Below, one piece after another: positions 27,222 to 33,935 of a stretch of DNA of 61,258 nucleotides; the first letter of the stretch is position 1; the number at the start of each line of letters is the position of its first letter. The stretch covers positions 1 to 61,258 of IMG/VR virus record IMGVR_UViG_3300034198_016947. The stretch is one strand, 5' to 3'. Under the pieces are notes generated by a model, which did not search any database, was not told where the DNA came from, and saw only the letters and a program-made list of their open reading frames with translations. The DNA is from a virus. The position numbers and the translations under genes are program-made.

Positions 27222-28657
27222 ACGGACACTCCTGCTACGATGCAATCTTTAAACCACTGAGGCAGTAAGTGCCCAGCTGAAGAATAGAGACGGTCGAATG
27301 TTTTGTCAAGGCAATAGGTGACACCGTAGTCGTTCTCATGTCGACAGACTCGACCTGCTGCTTGGACTGTAGTTTTGGCTGTCTCCCATAAATACCACTC
27401 TTCGTCTCTATCCGCCATCGCCTTGATAGCTGGGTCTCCTAGACTCTTCCATGGTATCTTGGTAATGACCTGCCACCGACCGAGGTCGTCGGGCAAGTTG
27501 ATTCCTTCGTACAGCCCGCATGCAATTAGGATACTACCCGGCGTGTTGATATACTCCTCATACTTCTCTCTTTTATTCCACTTATCGTGAAAGATGTAGC
27601 GACTTCTGGTAAGGTGAGACCGTAGCATCTCTGACATTTGGTAAGTGGCATGAACTAGACCACGCTCTCCCTCGTGCTGAGGAGCGAGTACGGTGTCAAT
27701 ATATTTGGCCATAGCTTCTGTCGACGAGACTAGATTAGCCCTTGCTACGGCAGCAACCGGGTCTAGAACGAACGGTCTATTGCTAGCTGGTATTGGACTA
27801 GGGCTGTGTATATAAGCGACACGGCGGTCTGTCAGGCCGAGAGATTCGATATCCTTGGGACCGATAGTAGCGGAAAGGAGTATCAGCTTCTCGACTGTAC
27901 CCTTCGGCCACATTCTGCCAGCGTGTTCCCTAGCGTGAAGGGGGGACATGACAATACAGTCCCTCTCTTCTGGCTGGCCACGGAGAGTACCTTTCCCATT
28001 GAACTCTCTCACGCTGCGGGTGATAGAATAGTCCGGTACGCTACTCTTCAGTTGCTGAAGTAGCTTGGCTACCTTGACTCCTTCCCGTTTCTTAGCCGGA
28101 AGTTTCTCCGCCCATTGCAGTATCTTGTCTACAGTATACGCAGACGATGGATACTTGTAGTCGTGTTGCCATAACACCACCTCGCCCATCGACTGTATCA
28201 TTGGTATCATCTGATGAGCTTCATCGACGATGAGCACCTTCCGGTAGAGGCGGTGAGCTAGGTAGGCGTGATAGGTGTAAACGCCAGGACCATTCCGGTA
28301 CTTGGCTTGCGCTACGTCGCGTCCGCATTGACACCCTTTACAGAAGTTCTTCATCCGTGCCTTCGTTGCTGGACACGGTCTCTTCCACTCCTCGCACCAA
28401 TAGCTGTCGAGGCGGCGGAGAGTCCTAGTATCCGGAAAGGTCTCTATCATCTGGTCGACGAGTATATTGGTTGGTACAATGTAGCTGGCGCTAGGTTGGG
28501 CATTTAATATTGTTTTTGCCATTCCGCTCTTGCCCGCGGCTGTGGGCGCAACTATGCAGAATACTTCATATTTTTCCCAGTTGGACTGCAGCAGTTGGAG
28601 GGTCTGCTCTTGAAAGTCTCTGATAGTCGGGTACGGGAAGTGAGAAAGAAAGTCCAT
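27218..28657 (-). CDS. XPD/DinG-type Fe-S DNA helicase
   Basis: 479 residues from the ATG at 28657 (ribosome-binding site GAGGT). Walker A APTAAGKS (37-44), then Cys88, Cys95, Cys106 and Cys109/Cys111 between motif I and DEAH (145-148), where XPD/DinG enzymes place a 4Fe-4S cluster. Motif III is LILLSATIG. The C-terminal motif VI region reads TTVQAAGRVCRHENDYG then LDKTF, matching the XPD/DinG phrase Q-x-x-GR-x-x-R-x-x-x-DxG. An SF2 5'-3' helicase for replication or recombination; no replicative hexameric helicase was seen, so it may carry more of the load. Confidence 0.85.
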   Translation of the reverse strand: MDFLSHFPYPTIRDFQEQTLQLLQSNWEKYEVFCIVAPTAAGKSGMAKTILNAQPSASYIVPTNILVDQMIETFPDTRTLRRLDSYWCEEWKRPCPATKARMKNFCKGCQCGRDVAQAKYRNGPGVYTYHAYLAHRLYRKVLIVDEAHQMIPMIQSMGEVVLWQHDYKYPSSAYTVDKILQWAEKLPAKKREGVKVAKLLQQLKSSVPDYSITRSVREFNGKGTLRGQPEERDCIVMSPLHAREHAGRMWPKGTVEKLILLSATIGPKDIESLGLTDRRVAYIHSPSPIPASNRPFVLDPVAAVARANLVSSTEAMAKYIDTVLAPQHEGERGLVHATYQMSEMLRSHLTRSRYIFHDKWNKREKYEEYINTPGSILIACGLYEGINLPDDLGRWQVITKIPWKSLGDPAIKAMADRDEEWYLWETAKTTVQAAGRVCRHENDYGVTYCLDKTFDRLYSSAGHLLPQWFKDCIVAGVSV

Positions 28658-28720
28658 AGCTACCTCAAAAAGATGCCTAGAAGCAAAGTTTCTGCACAAA
28701 AAAGTAAGCCTAGAAGTATA

Positions 28721-28903
28721 CTACCGGCGGGCCTTGTTCCGTACTGCGGTCAATGTGCGGACGTTCTCTAGGCGGATGAGGTCCAGGTCCTGCCTCATCA
28801 GTCGATTCTCGTGGATGAGTTCTTCCAGTTTGAGGTAGAGGAAGTAAGCGCCCAGCCCGCTGACTGTGGCAATGATGAGTAATAGGAGTTTGATATGCAT
28901 CAT
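28721..28903 (-). CDS. Small membrane protein with coiled coil
   Basis: 60 residues from ATG 28903 (a second ATG follows). One membrane span at residues 3-22 (HIKLLLLIIATVSGLGAYFL), then a charged helix (KLEELIHENRLMRQDLDLI). Layout like small phage membrane anchors or inner spanins; function unassigned. Confidence 0.55.
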   Translation of the reverse strand: MMHIKLLLLIIATVSGLGAYFLYLKLEELIHENRLMRQDLDLIRLENVRTLTAVRNKARR

Positions 28904-28904
28904 A

Positions 28905-29093
28905 TTAGTATCCGCCTTTATTATACCACCCGCTGCCATTCAAGATAAAGCCAGTACCCTTGCTGATGATGCGCTCGAAGTCCTGTCCACCACAAAGGGG
29001 ACAAGCTTCATCGGGACCGTGTTCAATATCAGACATCGTTCTGTCCACTACTTGTACTTGTTTGCATCCCTTGCATTCCCATGTGTACTTCAT
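28905..29093 (-). CDS. FmdB-like zinc ribbon protein
   Basis: 62 residues after GGAGAGAGA. CKGC and CPLCGG pairs (about residues 7-10 and 32-35) form a zinc ribbon. The tail GTGFILNGSGWYNKGGY is the usual ending of FmdB-type phage/bacterial zinc-ribbon proteins. Second zinc ribbon in this operon (see 25434). Confidence 0.7.
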   Translation of the reverse strand: MKYTWECKGCKQVQVVDRTMSDIEHGPDEACPLCGGQDFERIISKGTGFILNGSGWYNKGGY

Positions 29094-29247
29094 TCTCTCT
29101 CCTTGTAGTCGAACGCTTCGCTGCTACTGCTAGGTCTCGTCTCGCTCTCAGCACTTGTGTGAACATGTTAGCACAGTTATAACATCCCTGTAGAATGTAG
29201 CCGTTGCCATCATACTTGGGATGGTGGATACACCTCAGATTGGTCAT
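29029..29247 (-). CDS. Small Cys/His-rich protein
   Basis: 72 residues, start overlaps previous stop (ATGA). The first half has CIHHP and CYNC, a possible zinc site. The second half overlaps the next gene by 65 bases and looks less conserved. Confidence 0.5.
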   Translation of the reverse strand: MTNLRCIHHPKYDGNGYILQGCYNCANMFTQVLRARRDLAVAAKRSTTRRENEVHMGMQGMQTSTSSGQNDV

Positions 29248-29426
29248 TCTTCCACCTCAACTTCTTCTATACCTAATCCAGCGGTTACTTTAAAGGTTAT
29301 ACCAAGGTTATTTAGGCTCTGTTGACACGCCTCGTCCTGGGCTTTGATGTAGTCTTCTGCTTTTTGCCTCGTGGCAAAGGCGCGGATAATGATGCTATCA
29401 TCATTGGAGACAATGTATACGGTCAC
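29244..29426 (-). CDS. Hypothetical protein, 60 aa
   Basis: GTG start overlapping previous stop (GTGA). Alpha/beta composition (TVYIVSNDDSIIIRAFAT, then an acidic tail). No domain recognised. Confidence 0.5.
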   Translation of the reverse strand: MTVYIVSNDDSIIIRAFATRQKAEDYIKAQDEACQQSLNNLGITFKVTAGLGIEEVEVEE

Positions 29427-29734
29427 AGCTGTACTCCATGATGTTCGAGAATATCATAGAACCGTTTCTCTAAAAGACCAATCAAGTCCGTAGCATTCAT
29501 CGGACCATACTCATCAGTCGGCCAGTCGTCGGCCTTTTCAACAGCATCGACTATAACATCTAGCTGCTCTACCAATCGCTGGAGAGTACTATCACTATAG
29601 CCGTGCTTCCTAGCTGGACGGAAGACCTCTTGGCTGACATCCCATATAGCGGCCTGTAAGTTACCTGCGTTGATTGCCATGTCGAGTTCGACTGACTCTT
29701 CAGGTAGATTGAATTCTAGTATTGCTTTACTCAC
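29423..29734 (-). CDS. Conserved phage protein (ILEFNLPEE type)
   Basis: 103 residues, GTG start with AAGGAGG 6 bases upstream. It begins with AILEFNLPEE then NAGNLQAAIWDVSQEVFRPARKHG, a pattern I know from many phages as a small conserved protein of unknown function. Helical. Confidence 0.65.
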   Translation of the reverse strand: MSKAILEFNLPEESVELDMAINAGNLQAAIWDVSQEVFRPARKHGYSDSTLQRLVEQLDVIVDAVEKADDWPTDEYGPMNATDLIGLLEKRFYDILEHHGVQL

Positions 29735-29906
29735 CGCTTACCTCCTTACCGAAGAATTTAACCATACAGAAGTTTATAGTTTTTACACACTGTTCGTCAG
29801 ATGGGTTCTCATACGCGGCTATCTTGGTCTCGTACTCTTTCCTCTTTTCGGAATAGATATACGCCTGTATTAGTAGTAGTACAACCCATGTAAAATACAA
29901 TTTCAC
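29727..29906 (-). CDS. Small protein with N-terminal membrane anchor
   Basis: 59 residues; GTG start overlaps the lipoprotein stop (GTGA). One membrane span at residues 3-17 (LYFTWVVLLLIQAYI), then a charged periplasm-sized domain with two cysteines. With the preceding lipoprotein it has the parts of an inner/outer spanin pair, but it lies in the early arm and lacks a clear coiled coil. Confidence 0.5.
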   Translation of the reverse strand: MKLYFTWVVLLLIQAYIYSEKRKEYETKIAAYENPSDEQCVKTINFCMVKFFGKEVSGE

Positions 29907-30094
29907 TTGACTGCTCCCTTCTTACATGAACACTTGGCCGTTTCACTCTCATAGAAGTCTACATCATTCTTGCACAGCATCCTACACTCTTGCATCATCT
30001 TGTGATGGGATGATGGCCACCATTCTCTAGGAGCTGGATGGGCACAACTAGCGAGACCAATACCGATAACAGAAAGCATGATGATGTGTTCCAT
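29903..30094 (-). CDS. Small lipoprotein
   Basis: 63 residues. Signal MEHIIMLSVIGIGLASC ends in a good lipobox (LASC), so the mature chain starts at Cys17. Four further cysteines (CRMLC, CSC) could form disulphides in the periplasm. Possible outer-spanin, immunity or surface-exclusion role. Confidence 0.6.
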   Translation of the reverse strand: MEHIIMLSVIGIGLASCAHPAPREWWPSSHHKMMQECRMLCKNDVDFYESETAKCSCKKGAVK

Positions 30095-30095
30095 A

Positions 30096-30491
30096 TCATT
30101 TGTCCTCTTTTAGTTGGGCCAGTACCTCGGGCCCGATTTGTAATAGCATCTCTTCGAGGGCGTGTTCAAACGTCTGCGCGATTATTTCTTCGACCTCATC
30201 TCCCAGAACATTAGCAACACCGTTAACATAAAGTACAGCGTGTACCCACTCATGGAGTAGAGTAGTCCAGCATCGTCGGCTATCAAGGTCCTGGTCGATT
30301 TGGATTCGGCGATAAAAGCCGAGAGTCTCTCCGGCGACTCCTTCATTTACTTTTGTTACCTCGACGCGGAAGGGTACGCCCATTACCTGTATCTGTTCCG
30401 GCAGCTTCAATCCGCTTGGCAAGTTCGACCGCGACGTATCCGATTTCGATGGCGTCTTCTTTGTCACCTTTGGTGTAGCTGGGTCTGACAT
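30096..30491 (-). CDS. Zinc metalloprotease-like protein (HExxH)
   Basis: 131 residues with a GGAAG ribosome-binding site. A basic Ser/Thr/Pro tail (1-30), then a small alpha/beta domain. LLHEWVHAVL gives HExxH at residues 80-84 and a downstream acidic helix (EVEEIIAQTFEHALEE) could supply the third ligand. No signal peptide, so cytoplasmic. Resembles the zincin-like small phage proteins of unknown substrate. Its first 50 codons overlap the RuvC-like gene in another frame. Confidence 0.6.
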   Translation of the reverse strand: MSDPATPKVTKKTPSKSDTSRSNLPSGLKLPEQIQVMGVPFRVEVTKVNEGVAGETLGFYRRIQIDQDLDSRRCWTTLLHEWVHAVLYVNGVANVLGDEVEEIIAQTFEHALEEMLLQIGPEVLAQLKEDK

Positions 30492-30900
30492 AGTTCTTCC
30501 AAGATGCGGGGTGGATTCCTAGACAGTCGTCGGTAGTAGAGGCAGACAGGATGATACCGACAGCTTTGAGGAGACTGGCTTGAGCATTGGCGTTGAAGTT
30601 GCTAGTAGCTGGGATGTCCTCGTACACTAGCAGAGTGGGAGTAAAGTCATCACAGAGAGCACGCACTTCGTCAGCCAATGTCCTAGCCCGCTTCCATAAT
30701 GCCAGATGACTACCACCCGTGTCAATGGTGCCAGCGGTAGCTAGCTTTCCTTCGATGTAAACCGCCCACCCTGGACTACTACTAGCTGACCCTATCGAGG
30801 GGTCGATGACTAGCACTCCGCTATAGAGGAGGTCCTTCACCCGGGGAGCGACTTCTTGGTAGAGCTTAGTCTTTGGGCTTATGTCGGCTACCTGTTTCAT
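30343..30900 (-). CDS. RuvC-like Holliday junction resolvase
   Basis: 185 residues. RNase H-fold pattern: VLVIDPSIGSASSSPGWAV (Asp33), then LLVYEDIP (Glu94), then LGIHPASWK and TKGDKEDAIEIG (Lys144/Lys147, Asp149), the RuvC order and spacing. It should cut four-way junctions during late replication or packaging. The C-terminal 49 codons overlap the HExxH gene. Start overlaps the previous stop (ATGA). Confidence 0.7.
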   Translation of the reverse strand: MKQVADISPKTKLYQEVAPRVKDLLYSGVLVIDPSIGSASSSPGWAVYIEGKLATAGTIDTGGSHLALWKRARTLADEVRALCDDFTPTLLVYEDIPATSNFNANAQASLLKAVGIILSASTTDDCLGIHPASWKNYVRPSYTKGDKEDAIEIGYVAVELAKRIEAAGTDTGNGRTLPRRGNKSK

Positions 30901-31250
30901 GACTTTGTCTTTCTTCCTGGTTTCTTCTTTTTTCTTCGAGGCTTGCTTCGTTTAGGAGGAGGAGCATCTCGCTCGTCGTTATAGGTAATCTCCAACGTAG
31001 CTTCGCTCGGACTACTTCTAATTTTCTCAAGGAGGTTTCTCGCTTCATCAGATAACTCTTTATGTTTCTTATAGTTCTCTACCCAGTTATCAGCTATAGG
31101 GTATCCTGTTATTCGGAGAAAAGCAACACAGTCATCGAGAATCTCCGGCCAAGAATCTCCGTGTGGTATGGTCATTGTGACAGGACCTGACCGTTCTTGG
31201 TATCCATCAATGCGAGGAAGGAAGGTAAACTTCAGCCTGTCAGTATTCAT
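30897..31250 (-). CDS. Hypothetical protein with basic tail
   Basis: 117 residues. Globular first 90, then a Pro/Lys/Arg tail (KRSKPRRKKKKPGRKTK) suitable for nucleic-acid binding. Coupled to the RuvC-like gene by ATGA, so it could be a partner. No domain recognised. Confidence 0.6.
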   Translation of the reverse strand: MNTDRLKFTFLPRIDGYQERSGPVTMTIPHGDSWPEILDDCVAFLRITGYPIADNWVENYKKHKELSDEARNLLEKIRSSPSEATLEITYNDERDAPPPKRSKPRRKKKKPGRKTKS

Positions 31251-31380
31251 AGTGGCTCCTATATTTACGGTAAAGCGTTGCTGCTAGGTAGAAGGGTAGC
31301 ATCATTGCTAACGATGCTACTATAACTGGGAACAAGATTGCTGCCATTACAATGTCAACGGCTGCCAGTTCGTTATGCAT
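31240..31380 (-). CDS. Small membrane protein
   Basis: 46 residues; ATG in the frame just inside the end of the 58-residue gene. One hydrophobic segment from residue 8 to about 34 (DIVMAAILFPVIVASLAMM onward), then a basic end. Too short for a function call. Confidence 0.45.
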   Translation of the reverse strand: MHNELAAVDIVMAAILFPVIVASLAMMLPFYLAATLYRKYRSHYEY

Positions 31381-31549
31381 GCCCACGGCTGTACCCCAAT
31401 TCTGCTAGTGTTTCTCTCGCTAACTCTACTGCCACATCGACCAGCTCGCTCGGCTTCGTGTCATAGTCAGACCGTGCGTAAACGAAACCAAGGCAAGCGA
31501 TGGTGGCGGCAAACAGTTTCTCATCGTAAGTAGCTGAAGGTGTTTTCAT
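31373..31549 (-). CDS. Hypothetical protein, 58 aa
   Basis: ATG overlaps previous stop (ATGA). Helical: YDEKLFAATIACLGFVYARS and ELVDVAVELARETLAELG. No known domain. Confidence 0.5.
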   Translation of the reverse strand: MKTPSATYDEKLFAATIACLGFVYARSDYDTKPSELVDVAVELARETLAELGYSRGHA

Positions 31550-32022
31550 TTCTTCTCCATTAGTGTTCGTACGAGTGAGGGCCAGTTTCTAGAAGCAAGG
31601 TAACTTGGTAGAATGTAGGGATTCATTATCGCTATTGCTTCTTCTCCAGTGTGGTCGAGGGCTAAAGCACAGTGACCGAGTTCGTGGTAAACGAGAGTCC
31701 GCCTCTCCCATTCATCAGACGCTTCCCAGAAGGGACGAGAGAGTACGACAGCAAATCCTGGTTGACAGTAGCCGGCTATGCCTGTCTTCACCTTATCACT
31801 GAGGATGATATCCTTGACGCGGGAGCATCCTTGGTCATAATAGTTGGCGTCTGCTACAAACTCTTCAACGTAGGGGAGAATCTCCGCGTCTACCTTTGGT
31901 GAGATTCTAGCTAGCGTACATGGCTTCACCGCTGGGTTGCTGTGGCGGGAAATCGTTGTCAGTCCAGCCGCGCAAGAGGAGGACAGTATAGCTGCCAGTA
32001 CTGTGGATAGTAGCTTACCCAT
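31546..32022 (-). CDS. Secreted zinc metalloprotease-like protein
   Basis: 158 residues. Signal-like N-terminus ending SSSC (Cys17), a weak lipobox, so export and perhaps lipidation. VYHELGHCALALDH gives HExxH (His113-Glu114-His117) with a further His124, the layout of small extracytoplasmic zincins of the type seen in bacterial lipoproteins (YHELGHC phrase). Five cysteines may form disulphides. Periplasmic substrate unknown. One of several envelope-directed enzymes in the minus arm. Confidence 0.65.
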   Translation of the reverse strand: MGKLLSTVLAAILSSSCAAGLTTISRHSNPAVKPCTLARISPKVDAEILPYVEEFVADANYYDQGCSRVKDIILSDKVKTGIAGYCQPGFAVVLSRPFWEASDEWERRTLVYHELGHCALALDHTGEEAIAIMNPYILPSYLASRNWPSLVRTLMEKK

Positions 32023-32077
32023 GGGTTATCACCATCACGGTAACAAGTACTGCTAGTAGGGCAATTGCATATATCAT
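32015..32077 (-). CDS. 20-residue membrane peptide (tentative)
   Basis: ATG after GGGAGTAAG. Wholly hydrophobic: MIYAIALLAVLVTVMVITHG. It could instead be the C-terminus of a 48-residue frame from ATG at 32161, which has AAAGGAG only 3 bases upstream. Confidence 0.35.
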   Translation of the reverse strand: MIYAIALLAVLVTVMVITHG

Positions 32078-32078
32078 C

Positions 32079-32159
32079 TTACTCCCTGCCTCCCATGATA
32101 AACATAATATAGAATACCAAAGCGCAGCCCAGAAACACACCAAGAACGAAGCCTCCCAC
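32079..32159 (-). CDS. 26-residue glycine-zipper membrane peptide (tentative)
   Basis: GTG with AAAGGAG 5 bases upstream. The peptide GGFVLGVFLGCALVFYIMFI followed by MGGRE is a single span with spaced glycines. The alternative 48-residue frame overlaps it; the better spacing favours this one. Confidence 0.35.
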   Translation of the reverse strand: MGGFVLGVFLGCALVFYIMFIMGGRE

Positions 32160-32189
32160 ATAAACTCCTTTCAGTCGTTTGGTGACCGG

Positions 32190-32233
32190 GTAGCCTATAC
32201 TAACCAAGACAAGTTCGACTTGGCTAAGTATAC
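32190..32233 (-). promoter_or_regulatory. Intergenic hairpin element, GTTAGTATAGGCT family
   Basis: Read on the minus strand: ATACTTAGCCAAG, 10-base loop, CTTGGTTAGTAT then AGGCTACCCGGTCAC. The stem CCAAG/CTTGG plus ATACT/AGTAT is strong. The right arm and tail match the plus-strand element at 3.65 kb almost base for base. Confidence 0.55.
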
Positions 32234-32250
32234 GCTCCCCTTCTAGTACA

Positions 32251-32443
32251 TTAGTCCGGTTTACCACAGTAGACGCGGTATGATAGTTTGTCTTTACGTA
32301 CTACCTTCTTAGCACAGGGAGACTTGGGGAATAGTTGAGTACACCTAGTGTGAGCGCGGTGGACTGTTTCCAAGTCGAGACGGTTGGCTTTCTCCCCGGG
32401 GGGGGAGGACGAGTAGAGTAGCGGCACACATTGCTATAAACAT
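32251..32443 (-). pseudogene. Small secreted protein split by an 8-C tract (frameshift)
   Basis: ATG at 32443 after GGGAG. The frame encodes a signal-like MFIAMCAATLLVLPP and then meets eight C's (32398-32405 on the plus strand as G's), after which it stops early. Removing one C restores a 63-residue frame ending VYCGKPD with a coherent Cys-containing domain (ETVHRAHTRCTQLFPKSPC). It may be a sequencing slip, phase variation or a real lesion. Confidence 0.5.
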
Positions 32444-32512
32444 TGCTAACTCCCGTTGGTCGTTATCAGTCCTCAAGCCGGCAGGGCTGTACATCTACCA
32501 GCAACAAGGTAC

Positions 32513-32540
32513 TCTTCGGCACAATTGGCCCAAACCTTTA
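32513..32540 (-). promoter_or_regulatory. Weak sigma-28-like promoter
   Basis: TAAAGGTT (32533-32540), 12-base spacer, GCCGAAGA (32513-32520). The upstream GTGC before the -35 is kept, as in the stronger copies. The -10 is poor. Confidence 0.35.
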
Positions 32541-32554
32541 GCACAAAATGATAA

Positions 32555-32722
32555 CTACTCAGTATCTTTGTCCTTCTCCATCTTGGTAACTGAGGTTATC
32601 TTTAGCATCAGTCCGGTAGTGAGGCCACGTTTATAGCCGCTCGTCCACCCAAGACGGTACATGTAAATGAGACCGATTGCTGTTACCGCTAACTGTAAAT
32701 AGAATGCTGTATTACTGCTCAC
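32555..32722 (-). CDS. Small membrane protein, 55 aa
   Basis: GTG overlapping the previous stop (GTGA). N-terminal membrane span about residues 7-22 (FYLQLAVTAIGLIYMY), then a basic tail. Function unknown. Confidence 0.5.
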   Translation of the reverse strand: MSSNTAFYLQLAVTAIGLIYMYRLGWTSGYKRGLTTGLMLKITSVTKMEKDKDTE

Positions 32723-32919
32723 GCTGGGTACTCCTCTACGCTATTCAGCCACTCCGGCTTTATTGAAAAACTATCACTCTCCCACATACAGTAGGGACTG
32801 TGGCACTGTCCTATATTCCACCATATAACATCAAGTTGTACCTTACCCGTCGATGGGTGGTACTCCATGTAAGTTACCTCAAAGGCTACGTCTTTCATTG
32901 CTTTGTGCTTGAGCAGCAT
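32719..32919 (-). CDS. Hypothetical protein, 66 aa
   Basis: ATG after AGGAGTGATAAC, directly behind the polymerase C-terminal gene. Beta-rich, KVQLDVIWWNIG and two cysteines. No known family. Confidence 0.55.
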   Translation of the reverse strand: MLLKHKAMKDVAFEVTYMEYHPSTGKVQLDVIWWNIGQCHSPYCMWESDSFSIKPEWLNSVEEYPA

Positions 32920-32923
32920 GTTA

Positions 32924-33403
32924 TCACTCCTCTAATTTTATGCCGGCCAATGTCTTTGATACGGCAGCCGAGCCTTTCAGTGGGCAGGTTCCACCTAGTT
33001 GGCGATTGAGTTCTTGATATGCGTCCTTCTCTAGTATCTTGACAGCGGCTGGTACTTCGGCATCGGGTACTTCAATGATGACCTCGTCGTGGAAGTCCAT
33101 TACGATTGGGTACCAGGTAATCTTAGCCTCGTCAAGTAGTCGTCGGGCTATCCTAGCGTACAGCTGGAGGATGTCGTGACCACTGGATTGCACACAGTTT
33201 GAGACTACGAAGGTCTTAGTTCCCTGAACTGTAAATCTACGTCTAGGCCCAGCGTTTAGAATATCGTACACGCGCACCGATTTCTTTTGGGATATAGGTT
33301 GATAGCTGCTGAAGAGTCCAGCCTTTGTGCCAAAGCGTAAGAGCCTGTGACTGAGATAGGTCGGTATATCGTTCAGTAAAATATTTGAAAGAGATGTCCT
33401 CAT
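32924..33403 (-). CDS. DNA polymerase I (family A), C-terminal part with split intein C-half
   Basis: 159 residues from ATG 33403 (GGAG 7 bases upstream). Residues 1-69 are the intein C-half: block F VRVYDILNAGPRRRF and block G FVVSN, cut before Cys70. The C-extein then reads CVQSSGHDILQLYARIA, continuing the Q-helix of family A polymerases, and holds motif C FHDEV with the catalytic Asp and Glu of HDE. By itself it cannot polymerise. The penultimate intein residue is Ser rather than the usual His; the terminal Asn and the +1 Cys are present. The first 161 bases overlap the end of the HNH gene in another frame. Confidence 0.85.
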   Translation of the reverse strand: MRTSLSNILLNDIPTYLSHRLLRFGTKAGLFSSYQPISQKKSVRVYDILNAGPRRRFTVQGTKTFVVSNCVQSSGHDILQLYARIARRLLDEAKITWYPIVMDFHDEVIIEVPDAEVPAAVKILEKDAYQELNRQLGGTCPLKGSAAVSKTLAGIKLEE

Positions 33404-33935
33404 TATTCCACTCCACTTTAATTGTGTCGCGTCTGTTAAACGCTTGCTCTTTTCTGGTAGCCCAGCGCAAGTTACCCGGTTGGTATCCGAGGTCATTATC
33501 TATACGGTCCAAGGTTTTACCATAAACATATCCCGGCAACTGCCGAACGTAGTCAATGAATGCCCGCGGGTTGTCCTTCCATTCAGGAGCCAACTTTATA
33601 CCTACAGCACCGTAGCTGTGATACCCGTTAACGCTGGCGTAAGTTGTTCTGTTTACAATTGATTTGTAGTGTTTAAAAAATTTACGGTCTGTCTCGTCCC
33701 GAAATGTAAATAGTCCGTTTCGTTTTTGGAAACACAACTTGCACCCTAGAATTTTCTGTCCACGTAAATTGGTCAATGCCTGTCGACTGGTACCATGTTC
33801 ACACTTAACGTCAACGTAAGTATGTCCTTTTCCATTTCTTCGCCAGTAAATGGGCGACACTACAACAAAGTCTCCAAAGACCTGACCAACTATTTCCGGG
33901 TGTTGTTTCGTAGACGCTTTCCAATTGTCCGACAT
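33243..33935 (-). CDS. HNH homing endonuclease nested in the split intein
   Basis: 230 residues from ATG 33935, where AAGGAGG lies 6 bases upstream. The C-terminal half contains GVKL-type HNH sequence: GYHSYGAVGIKLAPEW, KTLDRIDNDLGYQPGNLRWA, TRKEQAFNRRD, the pattern of phage HNH homing endonucleases. The N-terminus has a zinc-ribbon-like CEHGTS and CKLCF. The gene begins in the intein N-half and ends inside block F of the C-half, both in a shifted frame, so it is an independent gene occupying the place of the usual in-frame intein endonuclease domain. It probably cuts intein-free alleles of the polymerase gene. Confidence 0.85.
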   Translation of the reverse strand: MSDNWKASTKQHPEIVGQVFGDFVVVSPIYWRRNGKGHTYVDVKCEHGTSRQALTNLRGQKILGCKLCFQKRNGLFTFRDETDRKFFKHYKSIVNRTTYASVNGYHSYGAVGIKLAPEWKDNPRAFIDYVRQLPGYVYGKTLDRIDNDLGYQPGNLRWATRKEQAFNRRDTIKVEWNNEDISFKYFTERYTDLSQSQALTLWHKGWTLQQLSTYIPKEIGARVRYSKRWA

